From NCBI GenBank assembly GCA_965215615.1, contig OZ244068.1:2666001-2730000 (forward strand): a DNA stretch of 64,000 nucleotides, in the 5' to 3' direction. Under the pieces are notes generated by a model. That model made no database searches. It worked only from the letters and a program-made list of their open reading frames with translations, and was not told where the DNA came from. The stretch's first letter is position 1; each line of letters starts with the position of its first letter. Both the position numbers and the translations under genes were made by a program. This stretch comes from CBDATA01 sp965215615. Lineage in GTDB: Bacteria; Acidobacteriota; Vicinamibacteria; Marinacidobacterales; Marinacidobacteraceae. Positions 1 through 9,850 of this stretch are shown piece by piece.

Positions 1-2
1 TC

Positions 3-1421
3 CACGAAGTCCCCTTCGTCGGGCTCGACGACAGCTATGCCGACCGGCTCGATTTCGAGCGGGGTGCCATCGAGGCGGACTACCTGTTCACCTACGTACC
101 GGGGAGCGGGGCGATGGCGGTCCTTCCGGGGCCGGAGGGTGCCTCTTTCCTCCACTGGATCATCGAAGTCGAGGCGCAGTACAACAGCTTCGTGCGCAAC
201 GAAGATCGGGGAACCCACGACACCGCGTACATCGGCACGGTGGAAGTCGTGCTTCGGGATGATCCGGAAACGGTGGTCACCGAGTTCCGGCAGGAATCGT
301 TCGTTTCGCTTTCCCCTTCGGAGGAGGGCGCGCTTTTCCGCCCGTTCGCCTGGTCCGGATTGCTGCCGCTCGTTCCCGGAGAGCACACGGTTCGCATCGT
401 CCTCCGGAACCGGGCCTGCGCTTCCCGCGACGAATCCGACTGCGCGAAGAGCTACACCCTCGTCGAGGGCGATGTTCTGGTTCCCGGCAGGGCTGACGGA
501 CCGGGTGTTTCCGATCTGGTGCTCGGAAAGCGCTTCGAGTCGGCGCAGCCGGTGTACCGCCCGTTCCGGCTGGGTTCGGAAGGGGTGACCCCGAACCCCC
601 AGGCAGTCTTCGCCATCGGCGACCCGTTCGTCGCCGGGCTGGTTCCACGGAACGCGCCGGACGGTGCCAGCATCCGGTTCCGGATCCTCAGCCGGGAGCC
701 GCTCACCGACGGCGAAGTGATGCGCGAGGAAGTTCTTCCCGCCCGGATCGAGTCGTCCCGCGGGATGGTCGCGCTGGAGTTCCCGCTGCTCGACCTGGTC
801 GCCGCCCGCTACGAACTGGAAGCGGTTTTGCTCGATGCCTCCGGCGACCCGCTCGACTCCCGGCGCGCCGCGTTCTCGGTTTCTCCGCGGGGCGATCTGG
901 CGGATGCCGGGTTCCGGGGAATGCTCCTCCCCTTTGGCCCCGAAAACCCCGGTCTCACCAGCCTTTCGATCGGGGAGCAGCTCGTCGCGCTCGACCGCAA
1001 GCCGTCGGCGCGCGCCGTCCTCGAACACGCGGTCGCAGTAGCCCCCCGGCTGGGACGGGCTCGCGAACTCCTCGCCGGGCTCGAGGCCGAATCCGGAAAT
1101 CTGGCCCGGGTGGTGGAACTGCTCGAACCCGTGTATGCAGAGGTTCCGGATCGCTACCAGGTGTTGCGCGTGCTCGGCGAGGCGTACTTCCGGCTGGAGC
1201 GTTTCGAGGATGCCGAAGTGCTGCTGGGTCGCGCCGTCGAGGTCCAGAACCCGGACACCGACGGACTCAACATGCTTGGGCTCGCCCGCTACCAGGTTTC
1301 GGATTTCGCCGGGGCACGCGAAGCCTTCGAACGCTCGCTTTCGATGGATGCGGAGCAGCCCCAGGTACGCGAAGCGCTCGACCAGGTCGAAGCGGCCGAA
1401 CGCGGCTCCTCCCGCAACTGA
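3..1421 (+). CDS. TPR-containing protein, 3' part (5' end outside window)
   Basis: The frame is open from the first bases of the window, so the gene begins upstream and only about 472 C-terminal residues are seen. The first part is rich in beta-strand-like sequence and carries no motif I can name. The last 150 residues form degenerate tetratricopeptide repeats with the alternating A/L/G/Y pattern (for example LGEAYFRLERFEDAEVLLGRA and LGLARYQVSDFAGAREAFERS), suggesting a protein-protein interaction tail. The architecture resembles the GWxTD/VWFA-associated TPR proteins common in Acidobacteriota, but the diagnostic N-terminal part is missing here, so that family name is only a guess. The stop is TGA at 1419-1421. 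Confidence 0.75.
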   Translation, partial: HEVPFVGLDDSYADRLDFERGAIEADYLFTYVPGSGAMAVLPGPEGASFLHWIIEVEAQYNSFVRNEDRGTHDTAYIGTVEVVLRDDPETVVTEFRQESFVSLSPSEEGALFRPFAWSGLLPLVPGEHTVRIVLRNRACASRDESDCAKSYTLVEGDVLVPGRADGPGVSDLVLGKRFESAQPVYRPFRLGSEGVTPNPQAVFAIGDPFVAGLVPRNAPDGASIRFRILSREPLTDGEVMREEVLPARIESSRGMVALEFPLLDLVAARYELEAVLLDASGDPLDSRRAAFSVSPRGDLADAGFRGMLLPFGPENPGLTSLSIGEQLVALDRKPSARAVLEHAVAVAPRLGRARELLAGLEAESGNLARVVELLEPVYAEVPDRYQVLRVLGEAYFRLERFEDAEVLLGRAVEVQNPDTDGLNMLGLARYQVSDFAGAREAFERSLSMDAEQPQVREALDQVEAAERGSSRN

Positions 1422-1484
1422 TCCGTAACGCAACCCTCGCGCTCCCGGCGGAAGGGGTGCTCCCCGGGCCCGATCAGCGCATCA

Positions 1485-1745
1485 TCAACGCATCAACTGA
1501 AGCATCGCGAACATCGCGCCGAGGATCGCGATCGTCTGCAGCAGCAACGCGCGGTACATCTCGGCCCGCAGCGTCGCGATCTCCGTCCGGAGTTCCGTCC
1601 GCAGCGTCGCGATCTCGCTGCTCAGCATCTGCGGCGTGACCATGTTCTGCCCGAAGTCACCGAACACGTCCGCAAGTGCTTCGGCCTGCGCGCGATCCAC
1701 CCCGGCTTCGCTCAACCGGCGCGCGGTGGCGAGGGAGTCGAGCAT
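1485..1745 (-). CDS. Small coiled-coil protein with C-terminal membrane anchor
   Basis: This 86-residue protein has a helical N-terminus, a central heptad-like coiled coil of alternating E/T/L/R (residues about 43-63) and one hydrophobic C-terminal segment (about 66-83) long enough to span a membrane. That plan matches the DUF1640/CCDC90-like small bacterial proteins, whose function is unknown. A purine-rich AAGGGG lies about 10 nt upstream of the ATG. It stands alone, convergent with the TPR gene. No enzymatic motif is visible. Confidence 0.6.
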   Translation of the reverse strand: MLDSLATARRLSEAGVDRAQAEALADVFGDFGQNMVTPQMLSSEIATLRTELRTEIATLRAEMYRALLLQTIAILGAMFAMLQLMR

Positions 1746-2427
1746 CTTTCTACCCCTTGGTGGTTTGGCAAGATGTCAGCTCCCGGCTCGTTTTGATGCG
1801 GCTCACGGGAACGCGCCCTGCGGCGCGTGTGGATTGACTTCAGTGTAGCAGCGGCCGCGCCCCGGCTCAGCGCTCTGTATCGGTGAATTTCCACTCCGCG
1901 ACGCGGCAAAAGCGCCAGCAACCGGGCACGGCGGCCGGACGGCGGCGACGACGTGGCGGCCAGTTCTGATCGAACGCCCGCCGACGGCGGTAGAGGTGGA
2001 TCAGCAGGCACCAAACCCGGAACGCCCGCACCCGCCTTCTCCCGAGGCGACACAGCGGCACGGGAAAATCGAGAGATTCCCGCGTCCGGTCCCTGACGAT
2101 CCGACGCGTCGTCTCGTCTGGAGGCTTCCCGTACGGATGCTTCCGGGACCGCGGCCTCGGTCGCCGGCCCGGGGGCTTCTTTCCGTAAAGAGCCGGCCTC
2201 CGTCGGCGACGCGACACCGGAGCAGGGGAGCGAGGCAAGATCAGCTCCGCACGACATCGCCTTCAGGCCAGAAACTCCGGCCTCGCCAGCGTCTGGTTGT
2301 TCGCACGCGACTTGTGCTCCCGGATACCCATCGTAGCAGCGTCTTCGCCCGGCCTGTCAAAACCCCACCACCGCCCGGATTTCTGCGCCACGGGTGTGGC
2401 GAACGGCTATCGCGCCTCGCCCACGAC
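1746..2427. other. Gene-poor GC-rich stretch
   Basis: About 680 bp hold no gene I can support. Open frames exist on both strands (one of 123 codons on the minus strand, 2238 to 1867), but they are dominated by Arg and Pro, as expected of GC-rich non-coding DNA, and I see no ribosome site or domain. The last part leads into the ribosome site of the AbrB remnant at 2442. It may be decayed mobile DNA. Confidence 0.4.
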
Positions 2428-2441
2428 AAGGAGGTTCACGC

Positions 2442-2722
2442 ATGCTGTCCGCCGTGAAGGGGCAGATCACACTGCTCAGGCGGGTTCTCGAACACCTGGG
2501 CATCCGCAAGGGGGACCGCGTGAAGATGAATTGGCCTCCCAAGGGCGAAGTGCAACTCGATCCCCACGAGGGGCCCCGCCCATGGCATCGTGGTTCGGTC
2601 GACTGGAGCACCTGGGCCGGCAGCGGCCCCTTTCCGTCGAGGCAAGGAACGACACCGTCGCCGCGGGCTGGGCAGACGAAGCTGCCGACCCACGCGAACG
2701 CATCGCGACCGACTCAGCGTAA
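2442..2722 (+). pseudogene. AbrB/SpoVT-type antitoxin, frameshifted
   Basis: The start is well defined: AAGGAGG at 2428-2434, 7 nt before ATG 2442. The first 40 residues are a recognisable swapped-hairpin AbrB domain (VKGQIT, then LGIRKGDRVKM). After about position 2580 this frame becomes nonsense, while the next frame carries the usual C-terminus of such antitoxins (residues ending PLSVEARNDTVAAGW) up to a stop at 2722. One frameshift therefore splits a protein of about 93 residues. Such proteins normally repress their own operon and neutralise a PIN-domain toxin; no toxin gene follows. The 3' end overlaps the convergent HicB-like gene by 9 bp. The alternative is a sequencing indel. Confidence 0.7.
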
Positions 2723-2896
2723 GCGGTTGTCGTCGCCGCGCTCCATCTCGAGGAGTTTCCGGGCCACGTCGCGGGCGATCTCCACGGTTTCGGCGACGGT
2801 CCGCCCTTGCGCCAGCAGCCCCTGGATGTCTTCCGAAGTCGCGAGATAGACCCCTTCGGGCAACCTGACGGTATGCAGTCGAACGATCCGTTCCAT
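2714..2896 (-). CDS. Solitary HicB-like/DUF1902 antitoxin-type protein
   Basis: This short protein of 60 residues has the HicB/DUF1902 pattern: a beta-strand start (VRLPEGVYLATSEDIQGLLAQG) followed by a helix (TVAETVEIARDVARKLLE). In HicAB modules HicB neutralises the HicA mRNA interferase and represses the operon. No HicA-like frame is seen on either side, so it is an orphan or a remnant. ATG at 2896 is preferred because homologues usually begin with MEK/MER; an in-frame GTG at 2935 would add 13 residues. It faces the broken AbrB gene. Confidence 0.6.
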   Translation of the reverse strand: MERIVRLHTVRLPEGVYLATSEDIQGLLAQGRTVAETVEIARDVARKLLEMERGDDNRLR

Positions 2897-3034
2897 GATG
2901 GGTGTCGCTTCGTGACGGATGGGGATACGAATCACAAGCAGACGACCCGCGCACCCTACCTTGAGGTGTGCGACGACCCCACGGGGCCGGCGCTCCCCGA
3001 GGATTCCCGGGAAAGCCTTGGCGGCGGAAGGTGA

Positions 3035-3060
3035 TAGAATGTCCGACTGAATTCGTCGGA
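3035..3060 (+). promoter_or_regulatory. Probable suf operon promoter and Rrf2-family operator
   Basis: A TAGAAT box (3035-3040) is followed directly by the inverted repeat TCCGAC-N7-GTCGGA (3042-3060). The palindrome would cover the transcription start. Its form fits the CCGAC...GTCGG sites used by Rrf2/IscR-type regulators, and the first gene downstream encodes such a regulator. Autoregulation of the suf operon by cluster status is the natural reading, but it is inferred. Confidence 0.55.
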
Positions 3061-3136
3061 TTTCGTCTCTTCGCTGACTGATGGGGAAACGCTCTCCGCT
3101 AGGGGAGCGCAAGACACCGGGTCCGGCTTTTCCACC

Positions 3137-3592
3137 ATGATTCGCCTCTCCCGAAGCACCGACTACGCCCTCATGGCTCTCGCTGACCTCGCCTTGCTGC
3201 CCGAAGGGGAGACCCGGAGCGCGCGGCGAGTGGCGGAAGACCACAACCTGCCGCCGGAACTCGTCGCCAAGGTGCTTCAGGGGCTCAAGAAGAGCGGAAT
3301 CGTCTCCACCCGGCAGGGAATCCGGGGCGGCTACCGGCTCACCCGGCCGCCAGCAGAGGTCCGCATCACCGATGTCATCGAATCGGTGGAGGGGCCGCTC
3401 GCCCTCGTGGAATGCATGCTGGACGACAGCTCCTGCCTGCTCACTTCCACCTGCTCGGTGCGGACCCCGCTGACCCGCGTCCACGAGCGCGTCCTCGCAA
3501 CACTCGCCGATCTGACACTCGCCGAAATCCTGGCGGACGTGGCACCAGCCAGCCACCGGCCCACCGGCCCCGAACTCCCCGTCCTTCAATAA
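3137..3592 (+). CDS. Rrf2-family Fe-S cluster-sensing transcriptional regulator
   Basis: This 151-residue protein has an N-terminal winged helix (residues 1-65, with the typical RLSRSTDYALMAL start and the RGxRGGY wing) and a linker carrying three cysteines, C93, C100 and C106 (spacing CX6CX5C). In IscR, RirA and SufR the equivalent cysteines hold a [2Fe-2S] or [4Fe-4S] cluster that controls DNA binding. It is the first gene of the suf operon, with sufB starting 2 nt after its stop, and a palindrome lies about 77 bp upstream. It most likely represses or tunes suf according to iron and cluster supply. Whether it is IscR-like or SufR-like cannot be decided here. Confidence 0.9.
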   Translation: MIRLSRSTDYALMALADLALLPEGETRSARRVAEDHNLPPELVAKVLQGLKKSGIVSTRQGIRGGYRLTRPPAEVRITDVIESVEGPLALVECMLDDSSCLLTSTCSVRTPLTRVHERVLATLADLTLAEILADVAPASHRPTGPELPVLQ

Positions 3593-3594
3593 CC

Positions 3595-5057
<1,463 letters not shown>

Positions 5058-5061
<4 letters not shown>

Positions 5062-5804
5062 GCCTGCTGGAAATCCAGGGACTCCACGTCGAAGTGGAGG
5101 GACGCAAGATCCTTCAGGGGCTCGATCTCGAACTCCCTGCCGGCGAAACCCACGCGGTCATGGGGCCGAACGGCTCCGGCAAGAGCACGCTCGCGTGCGT
5201 GATCGCAGGCCGCGAGGGCTACGACATCACCGGCGGCCGCATCCTCTATCAGGGCGAGGACATCGCGGAACTCGAACCCGAAGAGCGCGCCCGAAAGGGA
5301 ATCTTCCTCGCCTTCCAGTACCCGGTGGAGATTCCGGGGGTGAACAACACCTACTTCCTGAAGGCGGCCGTGAACGAGGTGCGCAAGCACCGGGGCCAGT
5401 CGGAGCTCGATGCGGTGGAGTTCCTGAGCCTGATGCGCGAGAGGGTGAAGCTCCTCGACCTCAGCGCCGACCTCATCAAGCGGCCGGTCAACGAGGGCTT
5501 CTCCGGCGGCGAGAAAAAGCGCAACGAGATCCTCCAGATGACGGTGTTGGAGCCGACGCTCGCGGTACTCGACGAGACTGATTCCGGCCTCGACATCGAC
5601 GCGCTCCGGATCGTCGCCGACGGGGTGAACCGCATGCGCTCGAAGGAGCGTGGCTTCCTCGTCATCACCCACTACCAGCGGCTTCTGAACCACATCGAGC
5701 CCGACCGGGTACACGTCCTCCAGGATGGCCGGATCGTCGAGTCCGGCGACCGCGAGCTCGCGCTCCGGATCGAATCCGAGGGCTACGGGAAATCCGCCGC
5801 CTGA
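5058..5804 (+). CDS. sufC: Fe-S assembly ATPase SufC
   Basis: This is the ABC-type ATPase of the SufBC2D complex (248 residues). Its ATP hydrolysis drives the scaffold rearrangement for cluster assembly; it is cytoplasmic and not a transporter. Visible motifs are Walker A GPNGSGKST, the signature FSGGEKKRNE and Walker B LAVLDETDSGLD, with Asp-Glu-Thr-Asp typical of SufC. Translation is coupled to sufB by an ATGA overlap. A 4-bp gap separates it from sufD. Confidence 0.97.
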
Positions 5805-5808
5805 ATCC

Positions 5809-7017
5809 GTGGAAGAGCACTATTTCGGCCTTCTCCCCGAGGGGGACAGCCGCCGCGCCGCCGTCCAGGATTTCTTTGCGGGCGGAGGCTTCCCGACCTC
5901 GGCGCTCGAGGACTGGCGGTTCTCCGATCTCGACGGCCTGAAGAAGACCGCCTGGCAAAGGCCGGTTGTCCGGCCCGGAGAAGCACCTTCCTGGACGAAC
6001 GACTTCGAGAGCCGGGTTCTGCTCGCCGACGGGGCCCCGGAGGTCGCGGGGGCTCCCGCGAACGGGCTGGATTTCGGAGCGGCCTCTTCCGAAGCCTGGG
6101 AGGACTCTTCTTCCCGCAATCCGCTCGAAGCGCTGAACGCCGGGCTCTTCGACTGCGGCTTCCGGGTGCGGCTTGAAAAGGGGCGCGAGGCCGGGCCGAT
6201 CCTTCTCTACTCGCGTCGCAGCGGCGGCGATACCGCGATGCTCCACCCGCGTTCGGTCGTCGAGCTCGGGCCGGGGTCTTCGCTCACGGTGATCGAAGCG
6301 CACGACGGCCACGCAGAGGATCCCGGCTGGACCAACCCGACGACGCTCTGCCGGGTGGGAGAGGATGCCCATCTTCGCTATGTCCGGGTCGATCTCGAGA
6401 CCGGGAAGATGTCGCACACCGGGCGGGTCACGTTCCGGCTGGAGCGGAACGCCCGCGTCCACTCGACGGTGCTCTCGCTGACCGGCGGGGTCTCCCGCAC
6501 CGACACCGCCGCGGTCCTCGCCGCCGAAGGTGCCGAGATCGACCTCGAAGGACTTTTCCTCGGAGTGGGAGCCGCCAAGGCCGACCAGCACACCCTCGCG
6601 ATCCATGCCGCCCGCCACACCGCGAGCCGGCAGCTTTTCAAGAACGTGCTCACCGACGAAGCGAGCGCGGTCTTCGACGGCAAGGTGCTCGTGGAAAACG
6701 GGGCGATCGGAACCGATGCCAGCCAGTCCAACCGGAATCTGCTGCTCTCGAAGAAGGCCCAGATCCACACCCGGCCGCGGCTTGAAATCAACGCCGACGA
6801 CGTGACCTGCGCCCACGGGGCGGCGATCGGCAAGCTGGACGAAGACGCGCTTTTCTACCTCCGCTCCCGCGGCCTCGGCCGGATGGACTCGCGGGAGATC
6901 CTGGTCCGCGGCTTCGCCGGCGAAGTGGTCGAAAAGATCCCCGCCGAGACGATCCGGACACTCGCCGCCCAGGGCCTCCAGCGGGTCCGGGCGAGCGCGA
7001 GTTTCGGGACAGCATGA
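5809..7017 (+). CDS. sufD: Fe-S assembly protein SufD
   Basis: SufD (402 residues from GTG 5809) is the SufB paralogue that forms the heterodimer needed for iron entry. The C-terminal half has the right-handed beta-helix core: QHTLAIHAARHTASRQLFK, then ENGAIGTDASQSNRNLLL and the HGAAIGKLDEDALFYLRSRG segment. The N-terminal half is diverged, as is usual. GTG 5809 is chosen because it lies 4 nt after the sufC stop; the open frame extends upstream to 5725 inside sufC. It ends in an ATGA overlap with sufS. Confidence 0.93.
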   Translation: MEEHYFGLLPEGDSRRAAVQDFFAGGGFPTSALEDWRFSDLDGLKKTAWQRPVVRPGEAPSWTNDFESRVLLADGAPEVAGAPANGLDFGAASSEAWEDSSSRNPLEALNAGLFDCGFRVRLEKGREAGPILLYSRRSGGDTAMLHPRSVVELGPGSSLTVIEAHDGHAEDPGWTNPTTLCRVGEDAHLRYVRVDLETGKMSHTGRVTFRLERNARVHSTVLSLTGGVSRTDTAAVLAAEGAEIDLEGLFLGVGAAKADQHTLAIHAARHTASRQLFKNVLTDEASAVFDGKVLVENGAIGTDASQSNRNLLLSKKAQIHTRPRLEINADDVTCAHGAAIGKLDEDALFYLRSRGLGRMDSREILVRGFAGEVVEKIPAETIRTLAAQGLQRVRASASFGTA

Positions 7018-8240
7018 GCAGTTACGACCTCGCGCGGACCCGGGCCGACTTCCCGATCCTGAGCGAATCCGTCCACGGAAAGCCACTCGCTTATCTGGAC
7101 AACGCCGCCAGCTCCCAGAAACCGACCCAGGTGCTGGAGGCGGTCGAAGAGGTGTATCGGCACGGCTACGCCAACGTGCACCGAGGTGTGCACCTGCTCT
7201 CCGAACGGGCCACCCGAAGCTACGAATCGGCCCGCAAGCGGATGGCCCGCTTCGTCGGTGTTTCCGATCCCGACGAAATCATCTTCGTCCGCGGAGCCAC
7301 CGAGGGGCTCAACCTGGTGGCCTCCTCGCTCGGCGGGATGACGCTCGGCGAAGGCGACGAGATCCTGCTCACCGGGATGGAGCACCACTCCAACATCGTC
7401 CCGTGGCAACTGGTCGCCGAGCGCACCGGTGCCCGGATCGAGGTGGTCCCGATCACCGATTCCGGCGAGCTGGACATGGGCGGCTTCGCCCGGAAGCTGA
7501 ACGCCCGCACCCGGATCGTTTCGATGGTCCACGTCTCGAACGCCCTCGGAACCATCAATCCGGTGGAACAGGTGGCCCGGATGGCGAAGGAGCAGGGCGC
7601 GTTTCTCGTGCTCGACGGTGCCCAGGCGGCCCCCCACGTCCCGCTCGACCTCCCGGCGCTCGGCTGCGATTTCTACGCGATCTCCGGGCACAAGATGTAC
7701 GGCCCCTCCGGGATCGGCGTGCTCTGGGGGAAGCGGGAGCTGCTCGCAAGGATGCCTCCCTATCAGGGGGGCGGCGAGATGATCCGGAGCGTCCGCTTCG
7801 AGGGGACGAGCTTTGCGGACCCGCCGGCGCGTTTCGAAGCGGGAACCCCGAACATCGCGGGTCCGGCGGGGCTTGCCGCTGCCGCCGACTACCTCGAAGC
7901 CGTGGGTCTCCCGGCGATCGCCGCCCACGAGGACCGACTTCGCGAGCGCGCCGAAGAACTGCTGGGCGAGATCCCGGGAGTGCGCCTGATCGGGACCGCG
8001 CCGGAGAAGGCCGCGGTCGTCAGCTTCGTGGTCGAGGATGTCCATCCGCACGACCTCGGAACCCTGCTGGACCAGCAGGGGATCGCGGTTCGCACCGGCC
8101 ACCACTGCACCCAGCCGCTCATGGAGCGCTTCCGTGTCCCGGCCACCGTCCGCGCTTCCTTCGCGCTCTACAACACCGAAGAAGAAGTGGAGCGGCTGGC
8201 CGAAGGCCTCCGGGAAGCGATCGGGATTTTCCGGGGATAA
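7014..8240 (+). CDS. sufS: Cysteine desulfurase SufS
   Basis: A class V PLP enzyme (408 residues), it takes sulfur from L-cysteine as a persulfide for cluster assembly. Visible features are the PLP lysine K227 (AISGHKMYGPSG), the HHSN motif near residue 125, and the catalytic cysteine C365 in RTGHHC, on the short loop typical of group II (SufS/CsdA) desulfurases. It needs a sulfur acceptor, supplied by SufU encoded just downstream. The start overlaps the sufD stop (ATGA). Confidence 0.97.
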   Translation: MSSYDLARTRADFPILSESVHGKPLAYLDNAASSQKPTQVLEAVEEVYRHGYANVHRGVHLLSERATRSYESARKRMARFVGVSDPDEIIFVRGATEGLNLVASSLGGMTLGEGDEILLTGMEHHSNIVPWQLVAERTGARIEVVPITDSGELDMGGFARKLNARTRIVSMVHVSNALGTINPVEQVARMAKEQGAFLVLDGAQAAPHVPLDLPALGCDFYAISGHKMYGPSGIGVLWGKRELLARMPPYQGGGEMIRSVRFEGTSFADPPARFEAGTPNIAGPAGLAAAADYLEAVGLPAIAAHEDRLRERAEELLGEIPGVRLIGTAPEKAAVVSFVVEDVHPHDLGTLLDQQGIAVRTGHHCTQPLMERFRVPATVRASFALYNTEEEVERLAEGLREAIGIFRG

Positions 8241-8247
8241 CAGGCCG

Positions 8248-8706
8248 ATGAGCGATCTCGCCGATTCGGTTCGCGACCTCTACCGCGAGGTCATCCTCGA
8301 CCACAGCCGCAGCCCCCGGAACTTCGGGCCGCTCGAAGACTCGAACCGCGAAGCGGAGGGGTTCAACCCGCTCTGTGGCGACCGGCTCAAGCTCTATCTG
8401 ACGGTCGAGGATGGCCGCGTCCAACAGGCTTCCTTCGTCGGGAATGGCTGCGCGATCTCGACCGCCTCCGCCTCGTTGCTCACCGAAGCCGCAAAAGGAC
8501 TCCCGGAAGCGGAAGCCCTCAAACTCGTGGAGGAATTCCGCCGGATGGTCTCCGGAGAGTCCACGCCCGACGAAGAAGAGCTCGGGAAGCTGATGGTCTT
8601 CGCCGGCGTCCGCGATTACCCCACCCGCGTCAAGTGCGCGACCCTCGCCTGGCACACCCTCGCCGCCGCCGTGGAGCAACGCGACGAGACCGTCCGCACC
8701 GAATAG
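8248..8706 (+). CDS. sufU: SufU zinc-dependent sulfurtransferase
   Basis: This 152-residue IscU-like protein has the SufU pattern: C43 with D45 (PLCGD), C68 (GNGCAIS) and C130 (RVKCATLAW). In SufU these residues bind zinc and one cysteine accepts persulfide from SufS. SufU, rather than SufE, accompanies SufBCDS in Gram-positive and several other lineages. It is 7 nt downstream of sufS; the start is ATG 8248. Confidence 0.95.
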   Translation: MSDLADSVRDLYREVILDHSRSPRNFGPLEDSNREAEGFNPLCGDRLKLYLTVEDGRVQQASFVGNGCAISTASASLLTEAAKGLPEAEALKLVEEFRRMVSGESTPDEEELGKLMVFAGVRDYPTRVKCATLAWHTLAAAVEQRDETVRTE

Positions 8707-8718
8707 AGGAGCCCCCCC

Positions 8719-9054
8719 GTGACCGAAGCCGCGAAGGAAACACCGAACCCGGAACGCATCCACGCCGATGTGGTGGATGTCCTGAAGACCTGCTACGACC
8801 CGGAAATCCCGGTGGACATCTATGAACTCGGCCTCGTCTACAAGGTGGATGTGGCCGACGATGCGAGCGTCGCGGTCCAGATGACGCTGACCAGTCCCGC
8901 CTGCCCGGTCGCCGGAACCCTGCCTCCCGAAGTGGAGCAGAAGATCGGCCGGGTCGCCGGGGTCTCGTCGGTGAAGGTCGATCTGGTCTGGGAGCCGCAG
9001 TGGACCCCGGACATGATGGGAGAGGCGGCGAAGCTGAAACTCGGCTTGCTGTGA
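8719..9054 (+). CDS. sufT: SufT, DUF59/MIP18-family Fe-S maturation factor
   Basis: This 111-residue protein is a single DUF59 domain: DPEIPVDIYELGLVY, then MTLTSPACPVAGTLP with the conserved cysteine, and a C-terminal VDLVWEPQWTPDMM. DUF59 proteins help deliver clusters to client proteins, and SufT is the usual last gene of suf operons of this type. GTG 8719 follows an AGAGGA ribosome site. It closes the operon. Confidence 0.93.
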   Translation: MTEAAKETPNPERIHADVVDVLKTCYDPEIPVDIYELGLVYKVDVADDASVAVQMTLTSPACPVAGTLPPEVEQKIGRVAGVSSVKVDLVWEPQWTPDMMGEAAKLKLGLL

Positions 9055-9097
9055 ATCGTCGCGCCGCATCGTGGCGTACCATCGGGCTTCGGTTGGC

Positions 9098-9850
9098 ATG
9101 ACTCCCGCACCGCGCTCTTCGGGCCGTATCTCCCGCGTCCATATCCAGGGATTTCGTTCGCTCGAAGACGCACGGATTGACGATCTGCCGGGCGTTGCGG
9201 CCCTGATCGGGGCGAACGGTTCCGGCAAATCCAATCTCATCCGCTTCTTCGAGATGCTGGGCTGGATGTTGAAATCACGACAGCTCGCGCTGTTCGTGGG
9301 TCGCCACGGTGGCGGGAGCGACCAGCTCTTCGGCGGGAGTGAAACCACCGAACGCCTGCGGGCCGAGATCCGGATCGATACGGATCGAGGGGTCCACGAA
9401 TACCGGTTCGGGCTTGCTCATGCTTCGCAGGACGGGCTCGTCTTCGATGAAGAGGCTTTTCGCTTCGCTCGCAACGGATCATCCGGGAAAGCGCAATGGC
9501 AGATTCTCCCCGTCGGGGGCCGCGAAGCCGCCATCGTGGAAGCGGCGCAGTCCGAGCGTCCGGGTGTGAATCCCGTCACTGCCCGAACCGTCATCCATTC
9601 ATTACGGGACTGTTCTCACTACCAGTTCCACAATACATCCGCCACCTCGTCACTCAGGAAAGCCTGGGATATCCATACGGCACCCTCCAGGCGATTGCAG
9701 CGCGCTTTCCCGCGCTACGACAAGCGAATTCACGGCCCGCTCATCGCCAATCGGATCGGACTCGATCGAATGCGCGCTGAGTGCCCGCGTTTCGGCTCCT
9801 GGCTTCAGAAGATCGAAGCCTTGCCCGTGAAACTCAGTGCGGCTTCATAA
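9098..9850 (+). CDS. AAA ATPase of the RecF/SMC-like type, C-terminally truncated
   Basis: The N-terminus is a good AAA_15/AAA_21-like ATPase: IQGFRSLEDARI followed by Walker A GANGSGKSN at about residues 36-44. Family members usually run to 350-400 residues with a C-terminal signature, Walker B (often LLxDEPE) and a His switch; this frame ends at 250 residues and has none of them. The similarity becomes patchy after about position 9665, so a frameshift or deletion is likely and the product is probably not an active ATPase. ATG 9098 is preferred over GTG 9071. The 3' end overlaps the next gene by 14 bp. Confidence 0.55.
   Translation: MTPAPRSSGRISRVHIQGFRSLEDARIDDLPGVAALIGANGSGKSNLIRFFEMLGWMLKSRQLALFVGRHGGGSDQLFGGSETTERLRAEIRIDTDRGVHEYRFGLAHASQDGLVFDEEAFRFARNGSSGKAQWQILPVGGREAAIVEAAQSERPGVNPVTARTVIHSLRDCSHYQFHNTSATSSLRKAWDIHTAPSRRLQRAFPRYDKRIHGPLIANRIGLDRMRAECPRFGSWLQKIEALPVKLSAAS

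Noticed and set aside
1867..2238. 123-codon minus-strand frame in the gap after the small membrane protein
   Set aside because: More than a quarter Arg and Pro, no ribosome site, no recognisable domain. I cannot exclude a decayed gene but cannot support one.
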